In this document: positions 31,567 through 40,232 of the stretch, in pieces
How the letters are laid out: every line of letters starts with the position of its first letter
Position numbering within the stretch: position 1 is the first letter of the stretch
DNA from: DASUBV01 sp036510065
GTDB lineage: Bacteria; Actinomycetota; Actinomycetes; Streptosporangiales; Streptosporangiaceae
DNA: 64,000 nucleotides
Reading direction: 5' to 3'
Assembly: GCA_036510065.1 (NCBI GenBank)
Contig: DATCEO010000166.1
Span: 177,258 to 241,257 of the forward strand
Position numbers and translations under genes: made by a program
Notes under the pieces: model-generated
Seen by the model: only the letters and a program-made list of their open reading frames with translations
Databases searched by the model: none
Told to the model about the DNA's origin: nothing

Positions 31567-32504
31567 GCGGACGCTCCGGGCGCGCTCATGGCCGGGGCGG
31601 GGGAGCCGACGGCGTCACGGAATACCTCCGACAGCTTTCTGCGCACGAATCCGAACTCCTCTACCGGCCCGGCGGCCCGCGCCCGGTCCAGCACGGCCTG
31701 CGCGTCGGCCCGGTTGCGCAGCCCGAGCACCGCCGTGCCTCCGGTGACCTTCTCGACGACGGCGATGTCGCCGAGGCCTAGCGCCCAGCGGCCCGCCTCG
31801 TCCCCGGCGACCCGGACGAAGACCCGCAGCGGGCCCGACGCGGTCAGGTCCGCCACCTTGCCGTAGGCGACGAGCGCGCCGCGGTGAATGATCGCGACCG
31901 ATTCGCACAGGTGCTCGACCAGGTCGAGCTGATGGCTGGAGAACAGCATCGTCACGCCCGCCGCCGCGCGCTCGGCGAGTACCTCGCTCATCGCATCGAC
32001 TCCCGCCGGGTCCAGGCCGGAGAACGGCTCATCGAGGACCAGCAGCTCGGGATCGTGGACCAGCGCCGCGGCGAGCTGGACGCGCTGCTGGTTGCCCAGG
32101 GACAGCGTCTCGATCTTGGCCTGGCCCCGATCGCCGATGCCCAGGCGCTCGCTCCACGCCGCTGCCGCCGCCCGGGCTCGCGGCGCCGACAGGCCGTGCA
32201 GCCGCGCGAGGTAGCTGAGCTGCTCGGTCACCTGCATCGCGGGATACAGGCCGCGTTCCTCCGGCATGTAGCCGATCCGGCTGCGCGCCGCCTGGTCGAT
32301 CAGCTGGCCGTTCCACCGGACCTCGCCTGAATCGACGGCGGCGACGCCGACGATCGCGCGCATCGCGGTGGTCTTGCCCGCTCCGTTGGGGCCGAGGAAG
32401 CCGAACACCTGGCCCGGCGGAACCGTGAAACTCAGCTGGTCCAGCGCGATGACCTCGCCGAACCGCCGGGACAGGCCGATCAGCTCCAGCACTCCGCGAC
32501 CCAC
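31563..32504 (-). CDS. ABC transporter ATPase (NatA-like)
   Basis: 313 residues. Walker A GPNGAGKT (about 38-45), signature LSLGNQQRVQLAAALVHDPE (about 134-153), Walker B LLVLDEPFSGLDPAG, switch SSHQLD. The C-terminal 90 residues form the regulatory tail typical for DrrA/NatA. A GTG at about 32504 may be the start. Paired with the NatB-like permease; divergent from the winged-helix regulator at 32702. Confidence 0.92.
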   Translation of the reverse strand: MGRGVLELIGLSRRFGEVIALDQLSFTVPPGQVFGFLGPNGAGKTTAMRAIVGVAAVDSGEVRWNGQLIDQAARSRIGYMPEERGLYPAMQVTEQLSYLARLHGLSAPRARAAAAAWSERLGIGDRGQAKIETLSLGNQQRVQLAAALVHDPELLVLDEPFSGLDPAGVDAMSEVLAERAAAGVTMLFSSHQLDLVEHLCESVAIIHRGALVAYGKVADLTASGPLRVFVRVAGDEAGRWALGLGDIAVVEKVTGGTAVLGLRNRADAQAVLDRARAAGPVEEFGFVRRKLSEVFRDAVGSPAPAMSAPGASA

Positions 32505-32649
32505 CTGCCAGCCTCCTCATGCTGTGGGCTGCGTGACTTATGGTGCCCGGCTGGGAGCCCGGGCTTCACAAACCATGCCTGGTTTGGCCGGACTTGGCAA
32601 CCGCGCTGAGGTGGCGGGTCGCCGGACGGCAGCGACTCTTTGCAGAGTT

Positions 32650-32701
32650 ATCTCGAGATGTTTTTCTTGACAGACTTCTATCGATAGATAACGATCGAGA
32701 G
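32650..32701 (+). promoter_or_regulatory. Promoter with two 10-bp palindromes for the winged-helix regulator
   Basis: TTGACA (32667-32672) with AACGAT (32690-32695) at a 17-base spacer puts the transcription start at about 32702, the GTG of the gene, so it is probably leaderless. Palindromes ATCTCGAGAT (32650-32659) and CTATCGATAG (32678-32687) flank or overlap the -35 and spacer, and could be operators. Confidence 0.5.
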
Positions 32702-33361
32702 GTGACTATCGAAGACGCAGAGCCGGCCCAGCCGGCCGCCGGGGCCACGCCGCTTCCGGAACTGCGGCAGATCTCTGACGCGCGGACGCTGCGGGCCCTC
32801 ACCCACCCGGTGCGGATCGCCATCCTCGAGGCGCTGAGCCTCGGCGGTGCCATGACCGCGACCGAGGCCGGCGAGCAGATCGGCGAGTCGCCGACCACCT
32901 GCTCGTTCCACCTGCGCCAGCTGGCCAAGTACGGATTCGTCGAGGAAGCCGGCGGGGGCAAGGGCCGGGCCAGGCCCTGGCGCATGACCTCGATCGGCAT
33001 GTCGCTGACCGCCAGCCATGACGACCCCGAGGCCGAGATCGCCAGCGCCGCGCTGGCCCGGCTGATCCGCGAGCGCCAGCTCGACCGGTACCGGCACTGG
33101 CTCGAGACGAGCTCCGTGTACCCGCGGCAATGGCGGGAGGCCGCCGCCGACAGCCAGTTCATGTTCTACCTGACCGTCGAGGAGCTGGAGGAGCTGAACG
33201 CGGAGCTGTCCGCCCTGCTGCTGACGCGTTACCGTGACCGGCTGGCCGATCCGGCGCGGCGCCCGGCCGGGTCGGTTCCGGTGGAGCTGCTGCTGTTCTC
33301 GTACCCCATCGCCCTCCCGCCGGCGGCCGGCGACGACGGGGCTCCGGCCGGGACGGGCTGA
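32702..33361 (+). CDS. ArsR-type winged-helix transcriptional regulator
   Basis: 219 residues from a GTG that coincides with the predicted transcription start. The winged helix is at about 20-95 (ALTHPVRIAILEALSLGGAM, EAGEQIGESPTTCSFHLRQL, AKYGFVEEA), the 'helix_turn_helix 5' type. The C-terminal half (about 100-200) is the helical extension common in actinomycete members of this group, ending ELLLFSYPI. It overlaps the following MFS gene by one base (ATGA-like, TGATG), a frequent pair, so it probably controlled that transporter. Confidence 0.88.
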   Translation: MTIEDAEPAQPAAGATPLPELRQISDARTLRALTHPVRIAILEALSLGGAMTATEAGEQIGESPTTCSFHLRQLAKYGFVEEAGGGKGRARPWRMTSIGMSLTASHDDPEAEIASAALARLIRERQLDRYRHWLETSSVYPRQWREAAADSQFMFYLTVEELEELNAELSALLLTRYRDRLADPARRPAGSVPVELLLFSYPIALPPAAGDDGAPAGTG

Positions 33362-33768
33362 TGGGCCGCCCGGCAGCGGCGCGCCGCCGTCTCGCGCCGG
33401 GCAGCCTGACTCCGCTCCGGCACCGCGGCTTCCGGCTCCTGGCGGGCGGACAGCTCGCCTCGAATATCGGTGACGCCTGCTACGCGGTGGCGCTGCCGTG
33501 GTACGTGCTGGCCGAGCACGGCGGCGTGCTGCTGCTCGGCACGGTCCTGGTCGCCTACGGCGTTCCGCGCACCGTGCTGCTGGCCGCCGGCGGCCACGCC
33601 AGCGACCGCTGGCGGCCCTGGACCGTCATGATGTCCGCCGATGTCCTGCGGGTCATCGCGGTCGCGGCCCTCGCCGTGGCGGCTGCCCTGGGACCGGCTC
33701 GCGCGGTCGGTAAGCGCACGTCCATGCTGTTCACCGAGCTCCCTGGCCGATCTCAGCTCTCACATTGA
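33361..33768 (+). pseudogene. MFS transporter, truncated to the first three or four helices
   Basis: About 120 residues of a normal MFS N-terminus (LRHRGFRLLAGGQLASNIGD, LPWYVLAEHGG, GGHASDRWRPWTVMMSADVL) and then an abrupt switch to unrelated sequence after about 33710 and a stop at 33766. Whole proteins of this group have about 400-420 residues, so two-thirds is lost. The following 170 bases contain a tandem repeat and no transporter remnant that I can read, which suggests a deletion. Confidence 0.8.
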
Positions 33769-33883
33769 CATCAGCAGCCGCTGGGGTCACTGCCGCTCCG
33801 AGCCGGCCCGCAGCTCAGCGTCATGGCTGGGCCGCTGCTGTCGTGGCAGCGGCAGCCGCGGCCCAGCCACGTTGTTCCGGCAA

Positions 33884-33939
33884 GGCGGCGAGGCAGCGAG
33901 GCGGCGAGGCAGCGAGGCAGCGAGGCAGCGCAGCGGGGT
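33884..33939. repeat. Seven tandem 8-bp units, GGCRGCGA
   Basis: Alternating GGCGGCGA and GGCAGCGA units, seven in a row, in the gap between the truncated MFS gene and the aminotransferase. A slippage-prone repeat, possibly a scar of the deletion that truncated the MFS gene. Confidence 0.7.
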
Positions 33940-34010
33940 GGACCCATCGAGCTGCGCGGCGGCCGCGCTGGTGGAGCGGAGTGGTCCGGCGTGCTGGTTA
34001 CGATCAGCCG

Positions 34011-35174
34011 ATGGACGCGATACTCGGGGACTGCATCCTGGACGACCTCCGGCGCCGCAAGAGCTTCAAGTGGCGGGCCTACCCCGGCGACGTGCTGCCC
34101 GCCTTCGTCGCCGAGATGGACTTCGACATCGCCGAGCCCATCAAGGACGCCGTGCGAACGGCGCTGGCCGACGGCGACTGCGGGTATGCGCATAAGGGCG
34201 AGCTGGGGGAGGCGTTCGCCGCCTTCGCGACCTCGCGCCTGGGCTGGTCGCCCGATCCGGAGCTCGTCTTTCCCGTCCCCGACGTGATGACCGGCATCGC
34301 CGAGGTGCTCATGGCGCTGACAAAGCCCGGCACCGGCGTGGTCATCAACCCGCCGGTCTACCCGCCGTTCTCTATGCGGATCAGCCTGATGGGCCGCAAG
34401 CTCGTCGAGGCGCCGCTGCGCCGCAGCGATGACGCTCCCGGTGCGGGCACCGGCTACGACCTTGACCTGGAGTTGCTCGACCGGATCCTGTCGGCCGACG
34501 ATGTCGGGGCCTACCTGCTGTGCAGCCCGCACAATCCGGTCGGCCGGGTCTGGTCCCGCGACCAGCTGACGGCCGTGGCCGACATCTGCGCCCGGCATGG
34601 CACCGTGCTGATCGTGGACGAGATTCACGCGCCCCTCGTCCTGCCCGGTGCGCGGCAGGTCCCCGTCCTGTCACTCGACCATGAGCTGACCAGGCGAGTG
34701 ATCATCTTTACCTCGGCGTCCAAGGGCTGGAACATTCCCGGCCTCAAGTGCGGCATCGCCGTCGCCGGCTCGGCGGAGACCGCCACTATCCTGCGGGACC
34801 GATGGGACGCGCTGCTGGCCTCGCACCTGGGGGTGCAGGCCACGGTGGCCGCGTTCACCAGCGGGCAGCCCTGGCTCGACGCAATGCTGGCCCAGATCGA
34901 CGAGAATCGCGGCCTCCTGACCCGCCTGCTGAGCAAGCACCTGCCGGCGGTCGGCTACGTCCCGCCCGAGGCCAGCTTCCTGGCCTGGCTCGATTGCCGG
35001 CTGCTCGGACTGGGCGACGACCCGGCGGCGGCGTTCCTGGAGCGGGGCCGGGTCGCGCTCAGCCCCGGGCCGGACTTCGGTCAGGAGGGCCGGGGCTACG
35101 CGCGGCTGAACATGGGCACCTCACCCGACCTGCTGGCCGACGCCATCGCGCGCATGGCCCTCGCGGTCGGCTAA
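34011..35174 (+). CDS. MalY/PatB-type PLP aminotransferase (cystathionine beta-lyase-like)
   Basis: 387 residues, the usual length for class II/PatB enzymes. Begins with WRAYPGDVLPAFVAEMDFDI, the conserved substrate-binding N-terminus. PLP-site motifs: NPPVYPPF, CSPHNPVGRVW, VDEIHAPLV and SASKGWNIPGLKCG, where Lys is the Schiff-base residue. Family members cleave C-S bonds of cystathionine or cysteine conjugates. ATG at 34011 follows CGATCAGCCG without a good ribosome site; the frame is open far upstream, but that is the repeat region. Confidence 0.92.
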   Translation: MDAILGDCILDDLRRRKSFKWRAYPGDVLPAFVAEMDFDIAEPIKDAVRTALADGDCGYAHKGELGEAFAAFATSRLGWSPDPELVFPVPDVMTGIAEVLMALTKPGTGVVINPPVYPPFSMRISLMGRKLVEAPLRRSDDAPGAGTGYDLDLELLDRILSADDVGAYLLCSPHNPVGRVWSRDQLTAVADICARHGTVLIVDEIHAPLVLPGARQVPVLSLDHELTRRVIIFTSASKGWNIPGLKCGIAVAGSAETATILRDRWDALLASHLGVQATVAAFTSGQPWLDAMLAQIDENRGLLTRLLSKHLPAVGYVPPEASFLAWLDCRLLGLGDDPAAAFLERGRVALSPGPDFGQEGRGYARLNMGTSPDLLADAIARMALAVG

Positions 35175-35334
35175 ATCCGCCCGGTCCCGCCGCCCGCGTC
35201 ACGCTTATGACCCGTTTTGCGGTAAGCGGTTGCCGCGCCTACCCGGTGCTGCCAGGATCGGCTCCGACTTCTCGCTCGAACGCTGCCTGGCGCACGTGCC
35301 GCCATCGGCCAGCCCGGCTTCCGATGGAGCGCAC

Positions 35335-36429
35335 ATGCCCGACCGAGCGCGCCCGCTAGCCCGGCGAGCCGTGCTGGCCCGGCCCGCGCTGGCCAGGTCA
35401 GTGGCAGTCGCCGCCGCCCTGGTCCTGCTGGCTGGCTGCGGCGGCAGTTCGAGCAGCACGTCAGCCGGGGCCGGGACGAGTGCCCTGGCCACTACCAGTG
35501 CCGCCGCCTCGCCGTCCGCTATTGCCTCGGCCCACGTGGCCGTGGCGGCGCCGCCCCGCATTGTCGCCGTCACCGCCGGCGGGGCGCTGGTCGTGCTGAA
35601 CCCGGCGACCGGCCGGATCGCCAGCACGCTGGTGCCCGCGGCCGTCGCCGGCGACGAGATCTCCGTATCCCGCGACGGCATGATCTACTTCGCGGTCCGC
35701 AGCGGCTGCCATGACGAGATCGAGTCCGTGCCCTCGACCGGCGGCAGCCCGGTGATGATCACGCCCGGCTCGCTGCCGGCCATCAGCCCGGACGGCACGA
35801 AGATCGCCTACGCTAGCCAGCCGTCCCTGGCGGTGGGCTGCGTGCCGAGCAATGCCGACCTGACGGCCCTGTACAAGATGGTCGTCCGGACGCTGGGCAC
35901 CGGCGCCGAGGTCGCCTACCAGGCCGTGCCGGCCGGGCAGGGCAGCGGACTGCCCCTTCCGATCTCGCACCTGTCCTGGTCGGCGGACAATCAGCACGTC
36001 GCCGTCTCCCTGGCGCAGGTCCAGGACAACGAGGGCTACGGCCTGACGCTGGTGGATACCGCCGCGGCCAAGTACTACGTCAGCGGCGCCGGGGTGACCC
36101 GCGTCCCGGTTACCGGCCAGCCGACCCCGCGTGACAGTTACCTGCGCGAGGGTGTCTACCTGCCCGGCGGTGACCTGTTCGTCAGCCGCGCGTGCTGTAC
36201 CGGCTTTCCGCCCCGGAACACCTCCCGGCTGATGTGGGAGGTGAGCCCGTCCGGCGCGCTCGTGCACCAGGTGGCCGTCGGCTACGCCACGCTCGAGCAC
36301 ACCAGCCTCGCCGCGACCGGCAGCGGCAGGTGGCTGCTCTACCTGGCCGGCCAGGACCTGTACGTGTCGCGGGGCGGCGCGACGCCGCGCAAGCTCGCCA
36401 CCGGGCTGATCGCGGCCGCCTGGCGGTAA
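35335..36429 (+). CDS. Lipoprotein with TolB-like propeller repeats
   Basis: 364 residues. ATG with GGAG upstream. Signal peptide ends in a lipobox LLAGC (about residues 31-35), then a Ser/Thr-rich linker and a propeller with recurring D-G-x-x-I-Y/A-Y-x-S motifs (SVSRDGMIYFAVR, AISPDGTKIAYASQPS, LSWSADNQHVAVSLAQ). Anchored on the outer face of the membrane. Substrate or partner unknown. Confidence 0.78.
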   Translation: MPDRARPLARRAVLARPALARSVAVAAALVLLAGCGGSSSSTSAGAGTSALATTSAAASPSAIASAHVAVAAPPRIVAVTAGGALVVLNPATGRIASTLVPAAVAGDEISVSRDGMIYFAVRSGCHDEIESVPSTGGSPVMITPGSLPAISPDGTKIAYASQPSLAVGCVPSNADLTALYKMVVRTLGTGAEVAYQAVPAGQGSGLPLPISHLSWSADNQHVAVSLAQVQDNEGYGLTLVDTAAAKYYVSGAGVTRVPVTGQPTPRDSYLREGVYLPGGDLFVSRACCTGFPPRNTSRLMWEVSPSGALVHQVAVGYATLEHTSLAATGSGRWLLYLAGQDLYVSRGGATPRKLATGLIAAAWR

Positions 36430-36532
36430 CCCGGCGGCCGGCCGCGCCACGGGCGGCCGCGCCCACGGGCGACCGCCCATTACGACGGGCCCGCGGCGGA
36501 ATGGCCGGCTGGCCGGGCGGGTTGCACCGCGT

Positions 36533-37549
36533 ATGACGACAGCGACGACGCAGGCCGGTGGCGCCAGCCCGGTCGACTTCGCGACCTACGGCGACTACGG
36601 CGACTTCCAGCCCAAGCGGCCGGCTCCGGCGGCCCGGGCGGCCGGCGAGTTCGTCCGGGCCCCCTACCGGTTCCGCGGCCGGATCACCGCCGACGGATCG
36701 AGCGGCTACCCGGCCGAGGCCGGCCGTTATCACCTCTATATCTCCTGGGCGTGCCCGTGGGCGCACCGGTCGGCGATCGTCCGCAGCCTGCTGGGGCTGG
36801 AGGAGGTCATCTCGCTGTCGGCGGTCGACCCGATCCGGGATGGCCGCGGCTGGGCGTTCCGCGCGGGCGAGGGCTACGACCTTGATCCGGTCAACGGGTT
36901 CGCGCTGCTTCGCGACGCCTACGAGGCCACCGAGCCGGGCTATGACGGCCATGTCTCGGTGCCGGTGCTGTGGGACCGGCAGACCGGCGCCATCGTCAGC
37001 AACAACTTCCCCGACATCTCCGTCGACCTGGGCACCCAGTTCAGCGCGTGGGCTGACCCCGCCTGCGACCTGTATCCGGAGCGGCTGCGGCCGGAGATCG
37101 ACGCCATCAACGAGACGGTGTACGCGACCGTGAACAACGGCGTGTACCGGTGCGGCTTCGCCGGCTCGCAGGAGAGTTATCACGAGGCCTTCGGCCAGCT
37201 CTTCGCGACACTGGATGACCTGGAGCGGCGGCTGGGCCAGCAGCGCTATCTCACCGGCGACACCCTCACCGAGGCGGACGTACGGCTGTGGGTGACGCTG
37301 GCCCGGTTCGACTCGGTCTACTACTCGCACTTCAAGGCCAACCAGCGCCGGATCACTGACTACCCGAACTTGTGGGGATACGCGCGGGACCTGTACTCCC
37401 GGCCGGCATTCCGCGACACCACCAGGCTCGATCAGATCAAGCGCCATTACTACATAACGCACCCGAAACTGAATCCGTCCCGGATCGTCCCGGACGGCCC
37501 GGTGCTGGACTGGAATGCGCCGCACGAGCGGGCCGCGCTCTCCAGCTAA
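36533..37549 (+). CDS. Glutathionyl-hydroquinone reductase family protein (Xi-class GST, mycothiol-type)
   Basis: 338 residues. The active site is SWACPWAHR (Cys near residue 75), with the Xi-class sequence VSVPVLWDRQTGAIVSNNFP and the C-terminal GST domain (YLTGDTLTEADVRLWVTLAR, FDSVYYSHFKANQRRI). Family enzymes reduce thiol conjugates of hydroquinones. Since actinomycetes make mycothiol rather than glutathione, mycothiol is the likely cofactor. No clear partner genes. Confidence 0.92.
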   Translation: MTTATTQAGGASPVDFATYGDYGDFQPKRPAPAARAAGEFVRAPYRFRGRITADGSSGYPAEAGRYHLYISWACPWAHRSAIVRSLLGLEEVISLSAVDPIRDGRGWAFRAGEGYDLDPVNGFALLRDAYEATEPGYDGHVSVPVLWDRQTGAIVSNNFPDISVDLGTQFSAWADPACDLYPERLRPEIDAINETVYATVNNGVYRCGFAGSQESYHEAFGQLFATLDDLERRLGQQRYLTGDTLTEADVRLWVTLARFDSVYYSHFKANQRRITDYPNLWGYARDLYSRPAFRDTTRLDQIKRHYYITHPKLNPSRIVPDGPVLDWNAPHERAALSS

Positions 37550-37591
37550 GGCCGCGGGGGCCGGGCCGGGCGGCCGGGCATGGGTACGGGG

Positions 37592-37609
37592 GACGAGCCC
37601 GGGCTCGTC
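37592..37609. terminator. 18-bp perfect palindrome after the reductase gene
   Basis: GACGAGCCC followed directly by GGGCTCGTC. It is in the 328-base gap 37550-37877 and is probably a terminator of the upstream gene. The rest of the gap shows a few A/T-containing stretches (about 37680-37720) that could hold a promoter for the ligase gene, nothing else. Confidence 0.5.
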
Positions 37610-37877
37610 GGAGCAGCCTCATGCATGCCCCCCGGGAGGCTGGGTGGTCCTGGAGACGTACGGCGCTCAGCCTGATTGACCATGATTCCGTAAGTCAAGA
37701 TCTCTTATTCAGGCTTTTACTACCTGCGATAGCAGCGGCTGCGCGGTTCTCACCCGGCGAACTCGCCTCGATCAGCCCGTCCGGGGCCGACTGGGGTGAA
37801 TGTGACCTGGCCAGCGGGCACGTTACGTGCGAATGTGGTACGGAGCCCGTGCCCAGTGCCAGCATGTGGAGGGTCAG

Positions 37878-39350
37878 ATGGGCAGGGATGTCCCGGCCAT
37901 CACCGTTAGCCAGCAGGACCGCCGCGCCTACCGCGAGAAGGTGCGCCAGTGCCTGGACGTCTTCGCCCGGATGCTGCGCGAGTCCCGGATCGAGGGCGGG
38001 GCGCCCCGGCTCGGCCTGGAGATCGAGCTGAACCTCGTCGACGCCGCCGCGCTGCCCACGATGCGCAACACCGAGGTCCTGGAGGTCATCGCCGATCCGC
38101 GCTGGGCCAGTGAGCTCGGCCAGTTCAACCTCGAGATCAACGTCCCGCCCCAGCAGCTGGCCGGGGACGCGTTCGCCCGGCTGGAAGACACCGTCCGCAG
38201 CAGCCTGAGTCACGCGGACAAGCGGGCGCTGGAGGCTGGTGCCCGCCTGGTGATGGTGGGCATCCTGCCGACCCTGCGGCCCTGTGATGTCACCGAGGCG
38301 GCCATGTCGGCCAATCCGCGGTACCGGCTGCTCAACGAGCAGATGTTCGCCGCCCGCGGCGAGGAGATGCAGATCGCGATCGAGGGGCCGGAGCGGCTGC
38401 TCGCCCACGTCGACACGATCATGCCTGAGGCGGCCTGCACCAGCGTGCAGTTCCATCTCGAGGTGAGCCCGGAGTCATTCGGGAGTTACTGGAACGCCGC
38501 CCAGGCGGTGGCCGGCGTCCAGGTCGCGCTGGCCGCGAACTCCCCGTTCCTGTTCGGCCGTGAGCTGTGGCGGGAGACCAGGATCCCGCTGTTCGAGCAG
38601 GTGACCGACACCCGGCCGGAGGAACTGCGAGAGCAGGGCGTGCGGCCGCGGGTCTGGTTCGGGGAGCGCTGGATCACCTCGGTGTTCGACCTTTTCGAGG
38701 AGAACCTGCGGTACTTCCCGGCCCTGCTGCCGCTGCGCGAGGACGAGGACCCGGTGGCCGCGCTGGATCGCGGTGACGCGCCGCAGCTGGCCGAGCTGAC
38801 GCTGCACAACGGGACCGTGTACCGGTGGAACCGCCCGGTCTACGCCGTGGTCGACGGGCGGCCGCACCTGCGGGTCGAGAACCGCGTGCTGCCCGCCGGG
38901 CCGACGGTCGTCGATGTCGTGGCGAACGCGGCTTTTTATTACGGGGTGGTCCGCGCGCTGGCCGAGGCCGAGCGGCCGATCTGGACCCGGATGTCGTTCT
39001 CGGCCGCCGCGGAGAACCTGGTCAACGGGGCTAGGAACGGAATCGACGCGCGCGTCTACTGGCCGGGCCTGGGCCAGGTGCCGGTCACCGAGCTGGTGCT
39101 GCGGCGGCTGCTCCCGCTGGCCTGGGAGGGCCTGGGCCACTGGGGGGTGGATTCAGCGGACGCCGAGCGGCTGCTGGGCATTATCGAGCAGCGCTGCCTG
39201 ACCGGCCGGACCGGCGCGACCTGGCAGTCGGAGACCGTGCGCGCGCTGAACGGGCCGCTCGACCGCCGCGATGCGCTGCAGCGCATGACCCAGGGCTATA
39301 TCGAGCGGATGACCTCGAACGAGCCGGTGCACCGCTGGGGCGCTCTCTAG
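37878..39350 (+). CDS. Glutamate-cysteine ligase-like protein (GCS2 superfamily)
   Basis: 490 residues from the ATG with GGAGGG four bases upstream. N-terminal LGLEIELNLVDA is the substrate/ATP-binding start of GCS2-type ligases; further conserved parts are FNLEINVPPQQLAG, CTSVQFHLEVSP, LTLHNGTVYRWNRPVYAV and HLRVENRVLPAGPTVVDVVA. The E-x-E and R-V-E-N-R residues coordinate metal and ATP. In actinomycetes such proteins are annotated as glutamate-cysteine ligases but may join other amino acids, since glutathione is not usual there. Function is therefore uncertain. Confidence 0.85.
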   Translation: MGRDVPAITVSQQDRRAYREKVRQCLDVFARMLRESRIEGGAPRLGLEIELNLVDAAALPTMRNTEVLEVIADPRWASELGQFNLEINVPPQQLAGDAFARLEDTVRSSLSHADKRALEAGARLVMVGILPTLRPCDVTEAAMSANPRYRLLNEQMFAARGEEMQIAIEGPERLLAHVDTIMPEAACTSVQFHLEVSPESFGSYWNAAQAVAGVQVALAANSPFLFGRELWRETRIPLFEQVTDTRPEELREQGVRPRVWFGERWITSVFDLFEENLRYFPALLPLREDEDPVAALDRGDAPQLAELTLHNGTVYRWNRPVYAVVDGRPHLRVENRVLPAGPTVVDVVANAAFYYGVVRALAEAERPIWTRMSFSAAAENLVNGARNGIDARVYWPGLGQVPVTELVLRRLLPLAWEGLGHWGVDSADAERLLGIIEQRCLTGRTGATWQSETVRALNGPLDRRDALQRMTQGYIERMTSNEPVHRWGAL

Positions 39351-39412
39351 GGCTGCCGGCCGTAAGTTACCCTTCGTATTCAGCCGAAAACGCAGGAATG
39401 ATACGGGGGTAA

Positions 39413-40179
39413 ATGATGGCGCGCAGGCTGCTCGCTGAGCTGCTCGGAACGGCGATCCTGGTCTTCATCGGCGTCGGCGTGGCGACGCTGGTGTTCGGCT
39501 TTCACGTGTTCGGCTTCCGGTCCGCCACCAGCGTGCCCGCCGGGATCCTCACGGTCGCGATGGCATTCGGCCTGGCCTTGCTGGCCCTGGTCTACGTGCT
39601 CGGCCCGGTATCGGCCTGCCATGTCAATCCGGCCGTGACCCTGGGCGCGCTCCTCGCGCGCCGGGTGACGCTCATCGAGGCCGCCGGGTACTGGGCCGCG
39701 CAGTTCGTCGGCGGCATCCTGGGCGCGCTGGTCCTCTGGGGCCTGTTCAATTCCTCGCCTTATTACTCCCTCAGCCGCAACGGCCTGGGCACTAATGGCT
39801 GGGGACGGAGTCCTTCCTGCACGTCACCGCGTGGGGCGCTTTCCTGGCCGAGGTGATCATGACCAGCATCCTGGTCTTCGTGATCCTCACTGTGTCCAGG
39901 CCAGGCGAGAGCAAGGCCGTCGCCGGCGTCCCCATCGGGCTCACGCTGACCGCCGTGCACATCTTCGGCATCTCGATCGACGGGACTTCCGTGAACCCGG
40001 CCCGCAGCCTGGGGCCGGCCCTGATCACCGGCGGCCTGCCGCTGCGCCAGGTCTGGCTGTTCATCGTCGCGCCGCTGGTCGGCGGGGTCCTGGCCGCGGG
40101 CGTCCACCTGCTGCTGCACCCGACCAAACCCGGGCCGGCCGAGGGCATGGCCAACACGCAGGAGCGCGCCGCGGCCTGA
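39413..40179 (+). pseudogene. Aquaporin (MIP family), interrupted by a single-base deletion
   Basis: The N-terminal half (from 39413; ATG at 39416 also possible) ends in LGTNGWG and goes out of frame; the second half continues from about 39805 in the -1 frame (ESFLHVTAWGAFLAEVIMTS). Adding one G to the GGGG run at about 39799-39803 restores a protein of about 255 residues. Both NPA loops are intact (CHVNPAVTLG, TSVNPARSLG). A homopolymer indel, either a sequencing error or a recent loss of function. Water or glycerol channel of the membrane when intact. Confidence 0.85.
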
Positions 40180-40232
40180 GGGCGGCCGAGCCAGGCTGGC
40201 TCCCCGGTCGCCGGCGGTGAGACGATCCCCAG

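Noticed and set aside
33884..33939. CRISPR or minisatellite with function
   Set aside because: Contiguous 8-bp units without spacers; a simple slippage repeat is enough.
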